Positions 1 through 12,400 of a stretch of DNA of 64,000 nt are shown here, piece by piece. Origin of the DNA: Dryobates pubescens. Lineage: Eukaryota > Chordata > Aves > Piciformes > Picidae. The notes under the pieces were generated by a model that did not search any database, had not been told where the DNA came from, and worked only from the letters and a program-made list of their open reading frames with translations. Location: assembly GCF_014839835.1 (NCBI RefSeq), contig NC_071634.1:14242453-14306452 (forward strand), given 5' to 3'. A program made the position numbers and the translations under genes. Positions within the stretch are counted from its first letter, which is position 1. The number at the start of each line of letters is the position of its first letter.

Positions 1-800
1 TCACTGGAGTCTGCCCTTAAACATCTCCCTTCAAGGAGGCAGTGGGATTTGCAGAATGGATTTGCCCTCTTCCAGCCCAAATCCGTGGTGGCCTGGGTGG
101 GAGCCATGAACTGGGATGGAGCATGGCAAGGAGCTGGCCACAGCCTCTGCCTTCTCTTTCTGGCCGCTTGCTCCGTCACAGGAGGAGCCAGCATCCCCTT
201 CACGGCTCCAACCCAAAGCAAATAACCAAATGCCAGCAGAAAGGATTGCAAAATCAGGCAGGGGAAGGAGGGGAGGGAGGGGGGGAACAGCAAACCCAGC
301 ACCTTTCACGCTTCTAGAAGGAACAAGAGCAACAAAAGGCATTCACAGGGAAAAAATAGCATGAGGAGAATAAGAGCCTGGGGAGATGTCGATCTGGAAG
401 AACAGCAGCCCACGTTGGGAGGGGAGCCAAGGCCCCAGTGCGTTGCTGCGGCGCAAGGGCCGGATCCGGAGGGGTGCCCAGCATCCCCCCCACCAATCCA
501 TGGGAGCCGCAGGGGCGAAGCTGAGCCTGGGGGAGAGCAAAAGCTGCGTGCACGGTGCACACTCTGCTTCTGCTCGCAGGGGCTTGTGCTTGCACACGCG
601 TGCGTGTGTGCGCAGGGGTGCAGGGGGGATGCTGCAGGTACCCCGGGCAAGGCGGAAGCGCTGCGCACAGGCGCACGGGGAGCAGCCACAGCCCTGCGGC
701 CATTGGGTAAAAATATCGCGATTATTAGTTAAAAAGAGAGAGCTGGAAGGGGGGGGGGGAACAACAGAGAGAAAAGGGGGAGGGGAAGGAAGAGGGAGGG
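1..800. other. Spacer upstream of EGR4, no gene recognised
   Basis: No exon-like coding sequence or known repeat is evident. The stretch is moderately GC-rich, becomes CpG-rich after about 400, and has purine-rich runs at 745-815 (poly-G then GGGAGG repeats). The last part probably belongs to the extended EGR4 promoter. Short open frames here have no recognisable protein features. Confidence 0.5.
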
Positions 801-815
801 GGAGGGAGGGGGCAG

Positions 816-960
816 CACGTCACGGGAGAGATTTCCTTATTGGGACTCCCTAGCCTACATCCTGAGTCCATATTTGGGCATTTACGTCACGGCAGCCTCA
901 CTGGGGACTCCAGAAATGGCTGCGGCGGAAGGGTCGGAGCAGCCCCGCTGCAGCTATAAA
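816..960 (+). promoter_or_regulatory. EGR4: EGR4 core promoter with CArG boxes, CRE-like sites and TATA box
   Basis: Seen: a perfect CArG box CCATATTTGG at 868-877; two one-mismatch CArG-like boxes, CCTTATTGGG at 835-844 and CCAGAAATGG at 910-919; CRE-like TTACGTCA at 882-889 and CACGTCAC at 816-823; and TATAAA at 955-960 followed by a G-rich stretch. Known: EGR-family immediate-early promoters are driven by SRF/ELK at CArG boxes and by CREB at CREs. Inference: transcription starts near 985 and the gene responds to activity and growth factors. Confidence 0.85.
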
Positions 961-1079
961 GGGGGCGGCGGGGAGGCAGAGCCGGGTGCTCGCACGGGTT
1001 GCCGCTGCTGCCCGCCCTGCCTGCTCCTGCCTGCCCCCCCCCAACCAGGAGCTGCCCCACACACACACACCCCTGGGCA

Positions 1080-1440
1080 CAGCACCCCCGGATCGCTCCC
1101 CAGCATCACCCGAATTGCCCCACACACCTCGGAGCATTCCCCGGATTGCCCCAAGCATCCCGGAGCATCACCCAGACAATCCCTGGCACCCACTCCGAGC
1201 ATCCCCTGAATCAGTCCGGGCACCTCGGAACATTCCCCGGATTATTCCAAGCATCCAGAAGCATCGCTCGGCTCTCCCTGAGCATCCCCTGGATTACCCC
1301 AACCACTCCCGAGCATCCCCCGGCTCTCCCCGAGCATTCCGCGGATCATCCCAAGCATCCCGGAATATCCCCTAGCTGTCCCCGATCATCCCCCTCGGCT
1401 CTCACCCCGCATCCACCAGCTCTCCACCAGCATCCTCCCG
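1080..1440. repeat. Degenerate minisatellite in the EGR4 5' leader
   Basis: A C-rich degenerate tandem array whose units resemble 'GAGCATTCCCCGGATTGCCC' followed by 'CAAGCATCC'. Related copies start near 1132, 1228 and 1333. It lies between the predicted transcription start and the start codon, so it should be in the mature 5' UTR. No ATG occurs in it although GCATC is frequent. Confidence 0.7.
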
Positions 1441-1472
1441 CTCTCCCCGCTCCAGCGTCGCTTCCAGGCGAG

Positions 1473-3264
<1,792 letters not shown>

Positions 3265-3875
3265 AGCTCCCAACAGGAGCGCCGGGAGATGGCGTTTCCC
3301 GAGGTCCCTCGAGCGTCTCATGGGAGAGCCGGGGTGGGAACAGCTTCCTGGGGTAGCCCTGGAGAAGGTGACAGCAGCTTGGGCCGTGCTGGGGAGGAGA
3401 AGGGTACGTGGGAGGCAGAGGTGATGCCGTGGCACCGGACCGTTGGCTGCGGAGTGGGATGTGGCAGCTCCAGCCACCGAGAGCCATCTCCGGACTGCTG
3501 GGACTGAGCCATTTGTTACAGCTCCCCGTCCAAGAAGGGGAAAGGAAAAACCCACACAGAGAAAGAAGCCACCACCGAGGTGGGGTTTTTATATAGCCAA
3601 ACATACGGACGTCCTGAGTTTGCAGCTACCTGACAGAGATGTCCTCCCTCACACCATGCTTCCAGCTGGTTGTTTACTGGCCAGAAGGGCCAGGGGCTGG
3701 GGCTGCACCGGTTCCTTCTCCGGAGGGGGAGAGAAGCCACGGGGCAGCCCTTTGGAGAGGTGATGTCCTTATTGTTGTTATTATTTTCCTGTTTGTAAAA
3801 AGAGAAAGAATCTATTCAGGAAAAAAAAAAAAAAAGCCTCTATTTTTCTAATTAAAAGCTTTGAGCTGATCCAAG
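3265..3875 (+). other. EGR4: EGR4 3' UTR with poly(A) signal
   Basis: After the TGA at 3262-3264 the sequence becomes AT-richer, with a poly-A run at about 3821-3835 and an ATTAAA hexamer at 3851-3856. ATTAAA is the commonest variant poly(A) signal, so the transcript probably ends near 3870-3880. The 3' UTR would be about 610 nt. The cleavage site is inferred. Confidence 0.6.
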
Positions 3876-3879
3876 ACTT

Positions 3880-5760
3880 CACTGGGGTTGTTCTCTGTCT
3901 TCCAGACCCACACTGCAGCCAGTGCTGGTGCTGCTTCTGTTGTGATTGTGACCTCACCAAGGGGAAAAGGTGCTGAAATACTGAGCAGGGAGAGAAAATT
4001 CAATCAGTGCAGAAGGGGGGTGGGGAGGTGGGGGGTGGCCACCCTCCTCATGAGCAGAGCCTAATCTCATGGGTGAGTGGCTAAAGGATTCCCATTCCCT
4101 GCCGGGAGGTGGCTCTGAGTTTGTTCCATTAAAGCCAGGCCCTGAAGGGGTCTGTTTGAATTGAATCCAGAGCCTTGGGATCCACTGTGAGGATCCCATA
4201 GTCCAACCTGGCTCCCTCACACTCCCATGCATGCATGCTGGCAGGTTTCACCCACAAGAAATGGAGTGAAATAACATCTTTGCTCCTCATCTTCAACCTG
4301 GCACCTCCAGAGGGCTGGAGGAGATCCAGGTGCCATCAGGCAGAGGCAAGCAGGCAGGATGTGGCCCTCCATGAAGCCAGGGGGGCTATTTGCTCCCTCC
4401 CTTTCTGCATTTTAGGTGGCCAAGAGATGCTGTTTCCCTTCTCCTGGGACCAACCAGCGACTGGGTGGCTCAGGAGGAGATATTGCAGCCTGGAAGGTGC
4501 TGCTGAGAGCAGAACCTTCCTCCTCCAGCAGTTAAAAACCAGCCAAACCCCAAACTCTCATCCTTCTGGCAGGAGATGCTTGCTCAGATGGGGCACACCA
4601 GGCTTTGGGTTTAATTAATCCTGAGGAGAAGGTGTCTGTGGGAATGGAGGGAGCTGGGCAGCAGCGATGGGGTGGTGTGTCCCTGGCTCAGTCAAGATGT
4701 TTTAGGGGTGATCAGCCTTTTCTTGCAGAGGGGGAATCCGAGGCAGGGAAGGGTTGCTGAGCACAGCTGAATCTGCTCTCTCTGGCAGATTTTGTCCCCT
4801 GGAGAGATGGGATCTCCCCCCACATCCCCCCATGTAACCCAGCCCTTTGCTGACACGGGAGCTGGAGCATCCTGGGAGTAACCAGTTACACCATCAGATC
4901 AGCAAACCCACTGCCCCACACCGAGCTTGCCATGGGGTGGAGGCACAGAGAGGCGGGGTGTGAAGCTGGGCAGGGAACAGAGGGCCCTGAAGGCTGCTGG
5001 CAGGAGTGAGACTGGAAAGGGGCCAGGAGGAAACCTGGTTAGGAGGGAAATCTTAAATATGCCCTTGGAACCGCACTGGGAACTAACACCTCTGAGGGCA
5101 CCCAAGGGTGCTCATGACCCTCGGGTGGGCACCCACAAGCCCTGAGCACTGCTGTCCCCAGCAGCCAAACTATCCACCATGTGTGAGAGCCTGATCCTGA
5201 GCAAGGACTACTCCAGAGGATGCAAGTGACCCTGGGCACCAGGATAAACCTTTCCTCTGTGGGGACACCCCAGATACTGCTAACAGGGACCTTAGCACCC
5301 ACGTTTCCTTTGGAAAGAGGCATCCTTTGGGCACCTCTCCACGGGACATGAGCTCTCACTGCAGCCAGCAGCTTTCCCCTGTGCCACCAGCAACAGGTGA
5401 TACATGAGGCCTTTATGAACACCCCTCCAAAAGAGCATCTCTTCTTGATGCTGAGCCTGAAAGCTGTGCAGGGCACCCTCAGCCTTTGTTCTGCTCCCTT
5501 GGCCAGTGCTGACAAGGAAGGGCAGGAGGGAGCAGGGCACCCACCACAGCAGTTGGGTGCTGCTGATCAGGGGTGGGATGGGACCAGCACAACACTGCCT
5601 GTTGGTAGGAACAGTTGTACCCTGAAACCCGGGACTACTTAGGGAATGGCACAACCATTCACTCCCAGGCTGGCAGCATCCTGGTCCCAGTGCTGCCATT
5701 TCCCCCCACGTCAACATCAGAGACAAGAAAACATCAGTGCTGGATGCCTTCAATGTTGGG
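3880..5760. other. Intergenic spacer between EGR4 and FBXO41
   Basis: No gene, CR1 fragment or RNA gene is recognised. Open frames here are short, lack splice-supported structure and do not resemble known proteins. It may hold regulatory DNA, but nothing can be assigned from the sequence alone. Confidence 0.45.
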
Positions 5761-5764
5761 CACC

Positions 5765-6115
5765 AAGCTGAGGTGCTCAGGAACTGGATTGGAACCAAGT
5801 CAGGGTGCTCAGGGACTCAGGACCAAGCTGGAGTGCTTGGTGAACAGCTAGGGACCAAATCAGGGACCAAGTCAGGATGCTCAGGGGCTGGATCAAGACC
5901 AAGCCAGGGACCAAGCTGTAGGGCACAGGAACTGGATCAGGATCAAGCCAGGTTGCTTTGGGGCCAGCTGTTCCCCCAAGCCAGTGTGCTCAGGGACTCA
6001 GGACCAAACTGGAGCACTTGATGAGCAGCTAGGGACCAAGTCAGGATGCTCAGGGACTCAATTAGGACCAAGCTCAGGGACCAGAACAGGACCAATTTGA
6101 GATGCTCAGAAACTG
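5765..6115. repeat. Minisatellite with about 181-bp higher-order copies
   Basis: Degenerate tandem units built on 'GTGCTCAGGGACTCAGGACC' and 'AGGGACCAAGTCAGG'. A longer block beginning GTGCTCAGGGACTC recurs at 5805 and 5986, an offset of about 181 bp, so a composite unit was duplicated. It lies just before the FBXO41 CpG island. Confidence 0.75.
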
Positions 6116-6199
6116 TCCAAAAACCTACCCAGGGTCCTTGGAACTGTGGGTCCAGCCCAGGATGGGGAAGGAGCAATTCAGGTGGCCATGCTTGGCCAC

Positions 6200-7000
6200 A
6201 CAACCCATGCCAGCTGCTCTGTCTGGGAGGATGCTGCGGGGTGATCCCAACCGGGAGCCGGACAGGGTCTTCACTGTGGTGGGAAAGGGTGGGACTGAGG
6301 GGCAGGGGAGATTCAGGATGAGCTGCCGCATGGCAGCAAGAGCCAGCGGAGGGCCCGCGGTGTTCGTGGGGAGACAGGCAGAGGGAGCTGTGAGAGAGGA
6401 AGGCGGCCGAGAGAAGCACTCCGGGCTCCGGCTGCATCGGAGGAGGAGGAGGAGGCGGCTGCTTGCGCTCGCCCTCCCTCCTTCCCTCCATCCATCCCTC
6501 CATCCTTCCCTGCATCCCTCCCCCTTGCCTTCGCCACGCACAGCCCCCCCTGAGCCCCCAGCGCCCCGGGGAACCCATCGTCCCCAGGGTGCCCAGCAGC
6601 GCTCCATCCACCCCACCGGGGCCTTCAGCCTCTGCTCCTTTCCTCCTCCTCCTCCTCCCGCAGCCACCACCCTCCTCCCTCCCTCGCTCCCTCCCCAGGG
6701 CCTGGCTGCCATGGAGGTGCGGGCCGCGGGGAGCCGGATGCTTCGTGCGGCTGCTGCCGCCCCCCCGAGCCGCAGCCCCCCTGCCCCGCAGCCCTCCCAC
6801 CCCACAAAGCCCTGAGCCGCCCGGCAGCCGCCTCCTTTGTGCTCACCGGTGCGGGTGTGCCCCGCTTCGTGTGTCCCCCCCCGCCCCCCAAACCCGTTCG
6901 CCCCCCTTTCCCTCCGGTTCGGCGGTGAGGAAGCGGGAGCGATGCTGCCCTCGCCCACCGAGCCAGCAGCGGGAGGTCGGCGGCCAGAAGCAGGTACGGG
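6200..7000 (+). promoter_or_regulatory. FBXO41: CpG island, probable FBXO41 promoter and noncoding first exon
   Basis: The segment is rich in CpG and contains (GGA)n at about 6441-6458 and a CCTT/CCATC-rich tract at about 6470-6530. A good donor CAG/GTACGG sits at 6993/6994. A strong acceptor (CTATCTCTTCCAG) ends at 9204, ahead of the first FBXO41 coding exon. The two could join into a 5' UTR. No clear TATA box is seen. This is inferred, as no transcript evidence is available. Confidence 0.5.
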
Positions 7001-7262
7001 GCCGGGCGGGATGTGCTGGGAGGTGGTGGCTTGTCCCCAGAATACTCCTCGCCCACGTTCCCCAAGGAGCAGGGGGGGACACAACGGGGACAAAGCCGCT
7101 GCCAGGAGGTGAGGAGGGACCCGCCGCTCCTTGTTCCAGGTGGTGGGGGGGTCTGGATGCACCCCGGCTTTTCATGCCCACCTCCTACAAGCCTCATTCT
7201 CAGCCACCCTCGTTCATCGTGGTGCCCCCACCCCGCTGCCATTGCAGCTTCAGCTGGGGAAG

Positions 7263-7400
7263 AATGGGGACCGGGGGGAGGATGGGGACCAGGGGAAGGA
7301 TGGAGATCGGGGAGAGGATGGGGACCAGGGGCGGGATGGAGACCAGGGGGAGGACATGGACATAGGGAAGGATGGAGACCAGGGGGAGGATGGGGACCGG
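7263..7400. repeat. 18-bp minisatellite, about eight units
   Basis: Unit GATGGGGACCAGGGGGAG repeats with an exact 18-bp period from 7263 to 7400 (starts at 7263, 7281, 7299, 7317, 7335, 7353, 7371, 7389). Because 18 is a multiple of three, one plus frame reads a Gly-Asp-Gln-Gly-Glu-Asp repeat. That frame has no gene context and is not called as coding. Confidence 0.85.
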
Positions 7401-8889
7401 CAGACACAGCACCGGCAGCATCCACCACCCCGGCAGCATCCACCACGGCCACCCCTCTTCTCCATCCTCCTTCCCTTTCAACCCGGGGAGCAGAGCTGCC
7501 TGCCGGCAATTTCTTTTTTTGTCGTTGAGGTGGGGCTGGAGGGGGGCAGGAAAAACGTGAAACAATGTGAAGAAAGGCTCCATGATGGATCGCAGGTAGC
7601 GGCACCAGAGCAGCCCGGGGATGGGCTCCAGCCGCTGCTGCAATCTCCCGGCGACGGGAGCAATTCCGGATGCTTGTGGGTTTATTGGCGTGGCTGCCGT
7701 AGTAATGACTCCACTCACGATTCCCTTCAATCCTGGTGGTTGCTAGGCGGGGAGGAGAGGTTCTGTGGTCAGGGTAGGAGCGGCCCAGGACCCGGGCAGG
7801 GTGATGTGTTCATTTGGACCTGCCTGGGCCAGATCCTGCCTTGGTTTATGGCTGGAAAGTGTGGAGCCAGGTTGGTTGGGTACCCCGGGGGACACGGGCA
7901 TGGATTCAGGCCTGAGACATGGGTGACACAACGCTGTGGCCCCATCCCTAGGGTGGAAAAGAGCTTTCTCATCCCATTGGCAGCAACTGGACTTGCTGGC
8001 AGTGCTTTGTGTTCCCCGGGTTTCAGCCAGGCTGGTGCAGATGGTCACCCAGGTGGGGTTAACATGCCGGGGTGTAGCCACCTAGCCACCACAAAACCCG
8101 GCTGAGCAGGTCCAGAAGTCCTCCCAGTATCTCTTTTTCCTTTATTTCTTTCTTTTTTTTAATGGATTCTCACTTTTTCCTGATTTTTCCCTTAAAAATG
8201 GTCTCCCATAGCTCGTCACCTGGGTGTGCTGAGCCACAGGGGATGCCACCCAGGCGATGAGCATGGCTGGAGGGTTGGTACAGGGACCTCAGAGGGATTT
8301 TAGGGTGGTGGGAAGAGCCCTTTTGGGGATAGTGCAGAGGGATGAACAAGGGATGCTCCCACCCATGAGTGCCCTCAGTGCTTTGAGGTGAAAACACTGG
8401 GAGAATGCATGCCCATGGGTGCTTGTGCCTCCCAGGCTGGAGACCACAGTGACCTCCCACACTGGGGTTTTATTTTTGCTGTCTTATTCCATTTTACAAG
8501 GGTGGATTCCCCACCCCCCACCCCCCTTCTGATTTCTTGGAGGGTTTTGTAAGTGGGGGACAAACCAGGTCCCTGTGGGGATCCTCACTTGCCTGAGCAC
8601 AGGAAGCCACCCTCTCTATTGGACAGAGCTGGGGAGTCCCACAGCACCACTGATGAGAAGTAGCTCTTGGAGATGAATCCTACTGAAAGGCTGCATGGGC
8701 TGGTCTGGGACTCCCTCTGCTTGAAAGAGGGGGGTCCCAGCACCCCCGTATCAGACACAGGGGATGCTCCTGAGGCCTGGAGCCCTCTGATACTGCAGGG
8801 ACTCATTTGTGTGCCCAAGGGTCATCCCTCTGCAGCAGTTTTCTCATGGGTTGTCCACCTTCTTGATGCCTACTCCTCCCAAAATGGCA

Positions 8890-9060
8890 GTGAGCCTTCC
8901 CGATGGTTGTGCACCTTCCCAAGGGGTGGGAGACATTCCCAACAACTATGGATCTTCCCAAGAGCTGCATACCTTTCCAAGGGTTGTGGATCTTTCCAAG
9001 GGCTGTGGGTCTTCCTAGGGGTTGTGGAGCTTCCCAAGGACTGTGCACACTGCCACGGGC
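8890..9060. repeat. About 19-bp degenerate minisatellite
   Basis: Roughly eight copies of a unit like TCTTTCCAAGGGCTGTGGA, with TTCC anchors near 8897, 8916, 8936, 8955, 8975, 8994, 9012 and 9031. It ends about 150 bp before the acceptor of the first FBXO41 coding exon. Confidence 0.75.
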
Positions 9061-9220
9061 TGGGCACCTTCTTGACTGCTGTGCTTCCGCGGGAGGAATA
9101 CAAGGTGGGAGGATGGAGGCAGAGAGGAGACCAAGAAGAAAGACCACGGAGGGGCTTTTGGGGACCTGGCTTCCTTGTACCACTAACACCCCTATCTCTT
9201 CCAGTGCCTGGCACCAGCCG

Positions 9221-9406
9221 ATGCTGACACCCCCCAGAACTTCTGGACCCCCAGTTTCCACCCCAGGGCTCTCACCCCGCCATGCCCCAGCAGAGCTGCA
9301 GCCCCGCTGCCCGGGGCTCCCCAGCCCATCCCCCGTGCCTCCAGCCCGTGCCTGCCGTGCCATGAGCAGGGCCGTGCGGTTCCCCTGCGCCGGGGCAGAG
9401 AGCTGA
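9221..9406 (+). promoter_or_regulatory. FBXO41: Upstream ORF in frame with FBXO41, ending one codon before its start
   Basis: ATG at 9221 (and a second at 9362) opens a frame identical to the FBXO41 frame. It ends at TGA 9404-9406, followed by a single GGG codon and the main ATG at 9410. If the exon starts at 9205, this uORF is in the 5' leader and could lower initiation at the main start or allow reinitiation. Translation of it is inferred, not shown. Confidence 0.45.
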
Positions 9407-9409
9407 GGG

Positions 9410-12400
9410 ATGGCCTCGCTGGACCTGCCCTACCGCTGCCCGCGGTGCGGGGAGCACAAGCGCTTCCGCAGCCTCTCCTCGCTGCGGGCGCACCTGGAGT
9501 ACAACCACACCTATGAGACCCTCTACGTCCTCTCCAAGACCAACAGCATCTGCGACGCCGCCGTCTTCCCCCTGGCCGCCGACGGCGCCCTGCTGACGCC
9601 GGCCGCCCGGAGGGACTACTTTGAGAGCACCTCCTTCCAAGGCAAGGACCAGCGCTTCTCCTGCGACCTCGTCCCCGCCGAGGAGCTGGAGCCGGCCCCG
9701 TCCTCCTCCCCCTCCCCCCGCTATGTCCACGAGATCGAGATCCCTCTGACCGAAATCTTCGCCCGGGGCAAAGCCGTGGCGCCGGCCCCGACGCCGCCGG
9801 CCACTATGGATGCCGCCTATGAGGAAGGCTTGGCCCGCCTGAAGATCCGCGCCTTCGAGAAGCTGGAGGTGGACAAGCGGCTGGAGAAGCTGACGGAGGA
9901 GGTGGAGCAGAAGATCGCCTCGCAGGTGGGGCGGCTCCAGGTGGAGCTGGACCGCAAGAGCTCAGAGCTGGAGAAGGCCAAGCAGGAGAGCCTGCGGCTC
10001 AGCAGAGAGAAGCAGGAGCTGGAGGACCGGGCGTCGGAGCTGTCCCGCCAGGTGGACGTCAGCGTGGAGATGCTGGCCTCCCTCAAGCAGGACCTGGTGC
10101 AGAAGGAGCAGGAGCTGACCCGCAAGCAGCAGTGAGTCCTTTGCCTCCTCTCCTGGCTGCAGGGTGGGGGGAAAGAGGTCCCCGGTGGCAAGCCCCCAGT
10201 GCCACCACCAAACCCTCAGACCAAGAGCACAATCCCCTTAGCAGTGTCCATTAGCATCACTTCTCAGCAGATTCTGCATCTTCTCCCTCATGGGCAGTGT
10301 CCACATAGACCATGTCTGTGACCAAGCTGGGTCACACCATGCCAGACCTTGTCCCAGAGCCACCAGTGTGCCCAGGAGGTGGCCAGGCTGAGGATGCACG
10401 TGGGCATCCTGCTGTCCTGCCAAGGAGCACGGAGGTGGTGGTCATGTTACTGCAGTCCATCTCTAATACCAAAGAGTGTCCTCCCCAAAACCAGGGCTGG
10501 GTCATCTCCTCCAGCTCCACAGCTGAGTCACCCAGCCCTGTACACCCAGAGCAATCCCACCCACCTGTCCCATGGCTATAAACATCAGAGAGGCCACTTT
10601 GGCCATGCCTGATTCAGGGTTTCTCCTCCCAGAAGGAGGGTGGCATAGCCTAAGCACTATGAGCTCCCTTTGCTGTTAGGGCTGTGGCATTGCTACCTTC
10701 ATTTTCATTCCATGTTCCCCCCTCAACACTGCCTTCCCACCCCAGAGCCACTCCCAAGTTTTCCTCTGGTCAAGTGCTGGGTAATTTTGCCCATCTCTGT
10801 TGCTCAAGCAAACCAGACCTTGCTCCTCAAGAGTTCCTTAGCAAAGCTGGAGGCCACCATGGGGAAAGACAATGAGGGTGGGGTTAGTGGGGGGCCAGTC
10901 ATGGCTGTGCTGGTCTGGGAACAGTGGTGGAATTCCTCAAGGCATGTCTTAGTCCCCACCATCAGCAGCATGTTTGACTTTGACTCCAAAACAATGACTG
11001 CAGCTCAGAAATGAGGTTCACAGGACTTGCTGGTGGTAGGGATGGTCCTGGGATGGGGAGTGAGATGATGCTGGGGCTGGATAAGGCCTGGATGTGTGTG
11101 TAGGGGACAGGCAATGGAGAGATTGGGGCACTGCCATCAGCTGCCTCATGGGTGTTGTCCAGGGGCATTTGGGGTTGCAGGGTGGCAGGGTAAGGACCAC
11201 CAGTCTGGAGCAGTAGAGATGTGAGACAGGGTGGGCAGGGAGTGTCTGATGGGTCAAATGTGTCTGATTTGGTCTGTGGTGGAGCCTGGATACTGTCACC
11301 ACCCGAGAACCTGGTTTGAAGCCCTTAAATTACCTCCTGCATCTCTCTTTCCTGCGAGAATCCTCCTACCCTTGGCTGTCACCACTGGTGCCCAAACTCA
11401 GCCCTGCAAGCTCCAAAACACCATGAGGCCATTGTCCCCACGGGAGGCTTTTTGCTCCTGGGCTCCATTTGCTTTGCTGGGGGTTGTTTTTCCACCCTGG
11501 CCATGGAGTGAGAGAGAAGGAGGTGATACCATCAGCATCACCTTACACCTGCTGTGCCAGGGCCCCATTTGCCTTCCAAATCACCATTGGCCACTGGCTG
11601 GGAGCCTTCCCTGACCATGACCAGGAAGCTCCCAGGCTCACCCCACAGAGGGCAGGTTGGGGGGAAGGCAATTCATCAGTAATTACATGGCAATTAATAA
11701 CCAGCAGCGGGAATGATGTCATCAAGGGCTCCTCCCTCCTTTGCCTTTGCATTCCTATGCAGATCAGTGCAACTGGGTAGGCATAGTCAGGTGTCCATGG
11801 CTGGGTGTGCATGGGCAGGTGTCCATAGGCAGGTGTCCATGGTCAGATGTCCATGGCTGGGTGTGCATGGGTAGCTGTGCATGGGCAGGTGTCTGTGGTT
11901 GGGTGTCCATGATTGGGTGTGCCATGTTCAGGTGTGCTACAGTCAGGAGTCCGTGGTTGGGTGTCCATGGTTGGGTACATGTTGTTTGGGCGTGCCATGG
12001 TCAGGTGTCCATGGTCAGGTGTCCATGGTCAGGTGTCCATGGTTGGGTGCACGTTATTTGGGTGTGCCACTGCTGGGTGCACCATGGTCAGGTGTCCATG
12101 GCTGTGTGTGCCATGGTCAGGTGTCCATGGTCAGGTGTCCATGGTCGGGTATCCATGGTTGGGTGCAGGTTATTTGGGTGTGCCACTGCTGGGTGCACCA
12201 TGGTCAGGTGTCCATGGCTGTGTGTGCCATGGTCAGGTGCACAGAAGCCATCCAGGCAGTATTTGTAGCTCTGCAGGGCTGCTGGGTGAAGGTGTGAGAG
12301 CTGTTGTGCACACGTGTGTGTGGTGGGCACCATCCACTGTGCAGGTGTGCCCAGCTGTAGCTGTGCCAGGGGGGGTTGTGCTCATGGTGCTGCCTGTGGG

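Larger units (their letters stand above)
7001..9204 (+). other. Probable FBXO41 first intron, no gene recognised
   Basis: If the noncoding first exon ends at 6993 and the next begins at 9205, this 2.2-kb stretch is intron 1. Apart from the two minisatellites listed separately it holds no recognised exon, CR1 fragment or RNA gene. A pyrimidine/poly-T stretch lies at 8128-8160. Confidence 0.45.

Noticed and set aside
6125-7605. Long minus-strand open frames of over 300 codons across the CpG island
   Set aside because: Low-complexity Gly/Arg/Pro-rich translations typical of GC-rich DNA; no recognisable domain.
7131-8105. 324-codon plus-strand open frame with Gly-Asp repeat
   Set aside because: It depends on the 18-bp minisatellite, has no splice or homology support and lies in presumed FBXO41 intron 1.
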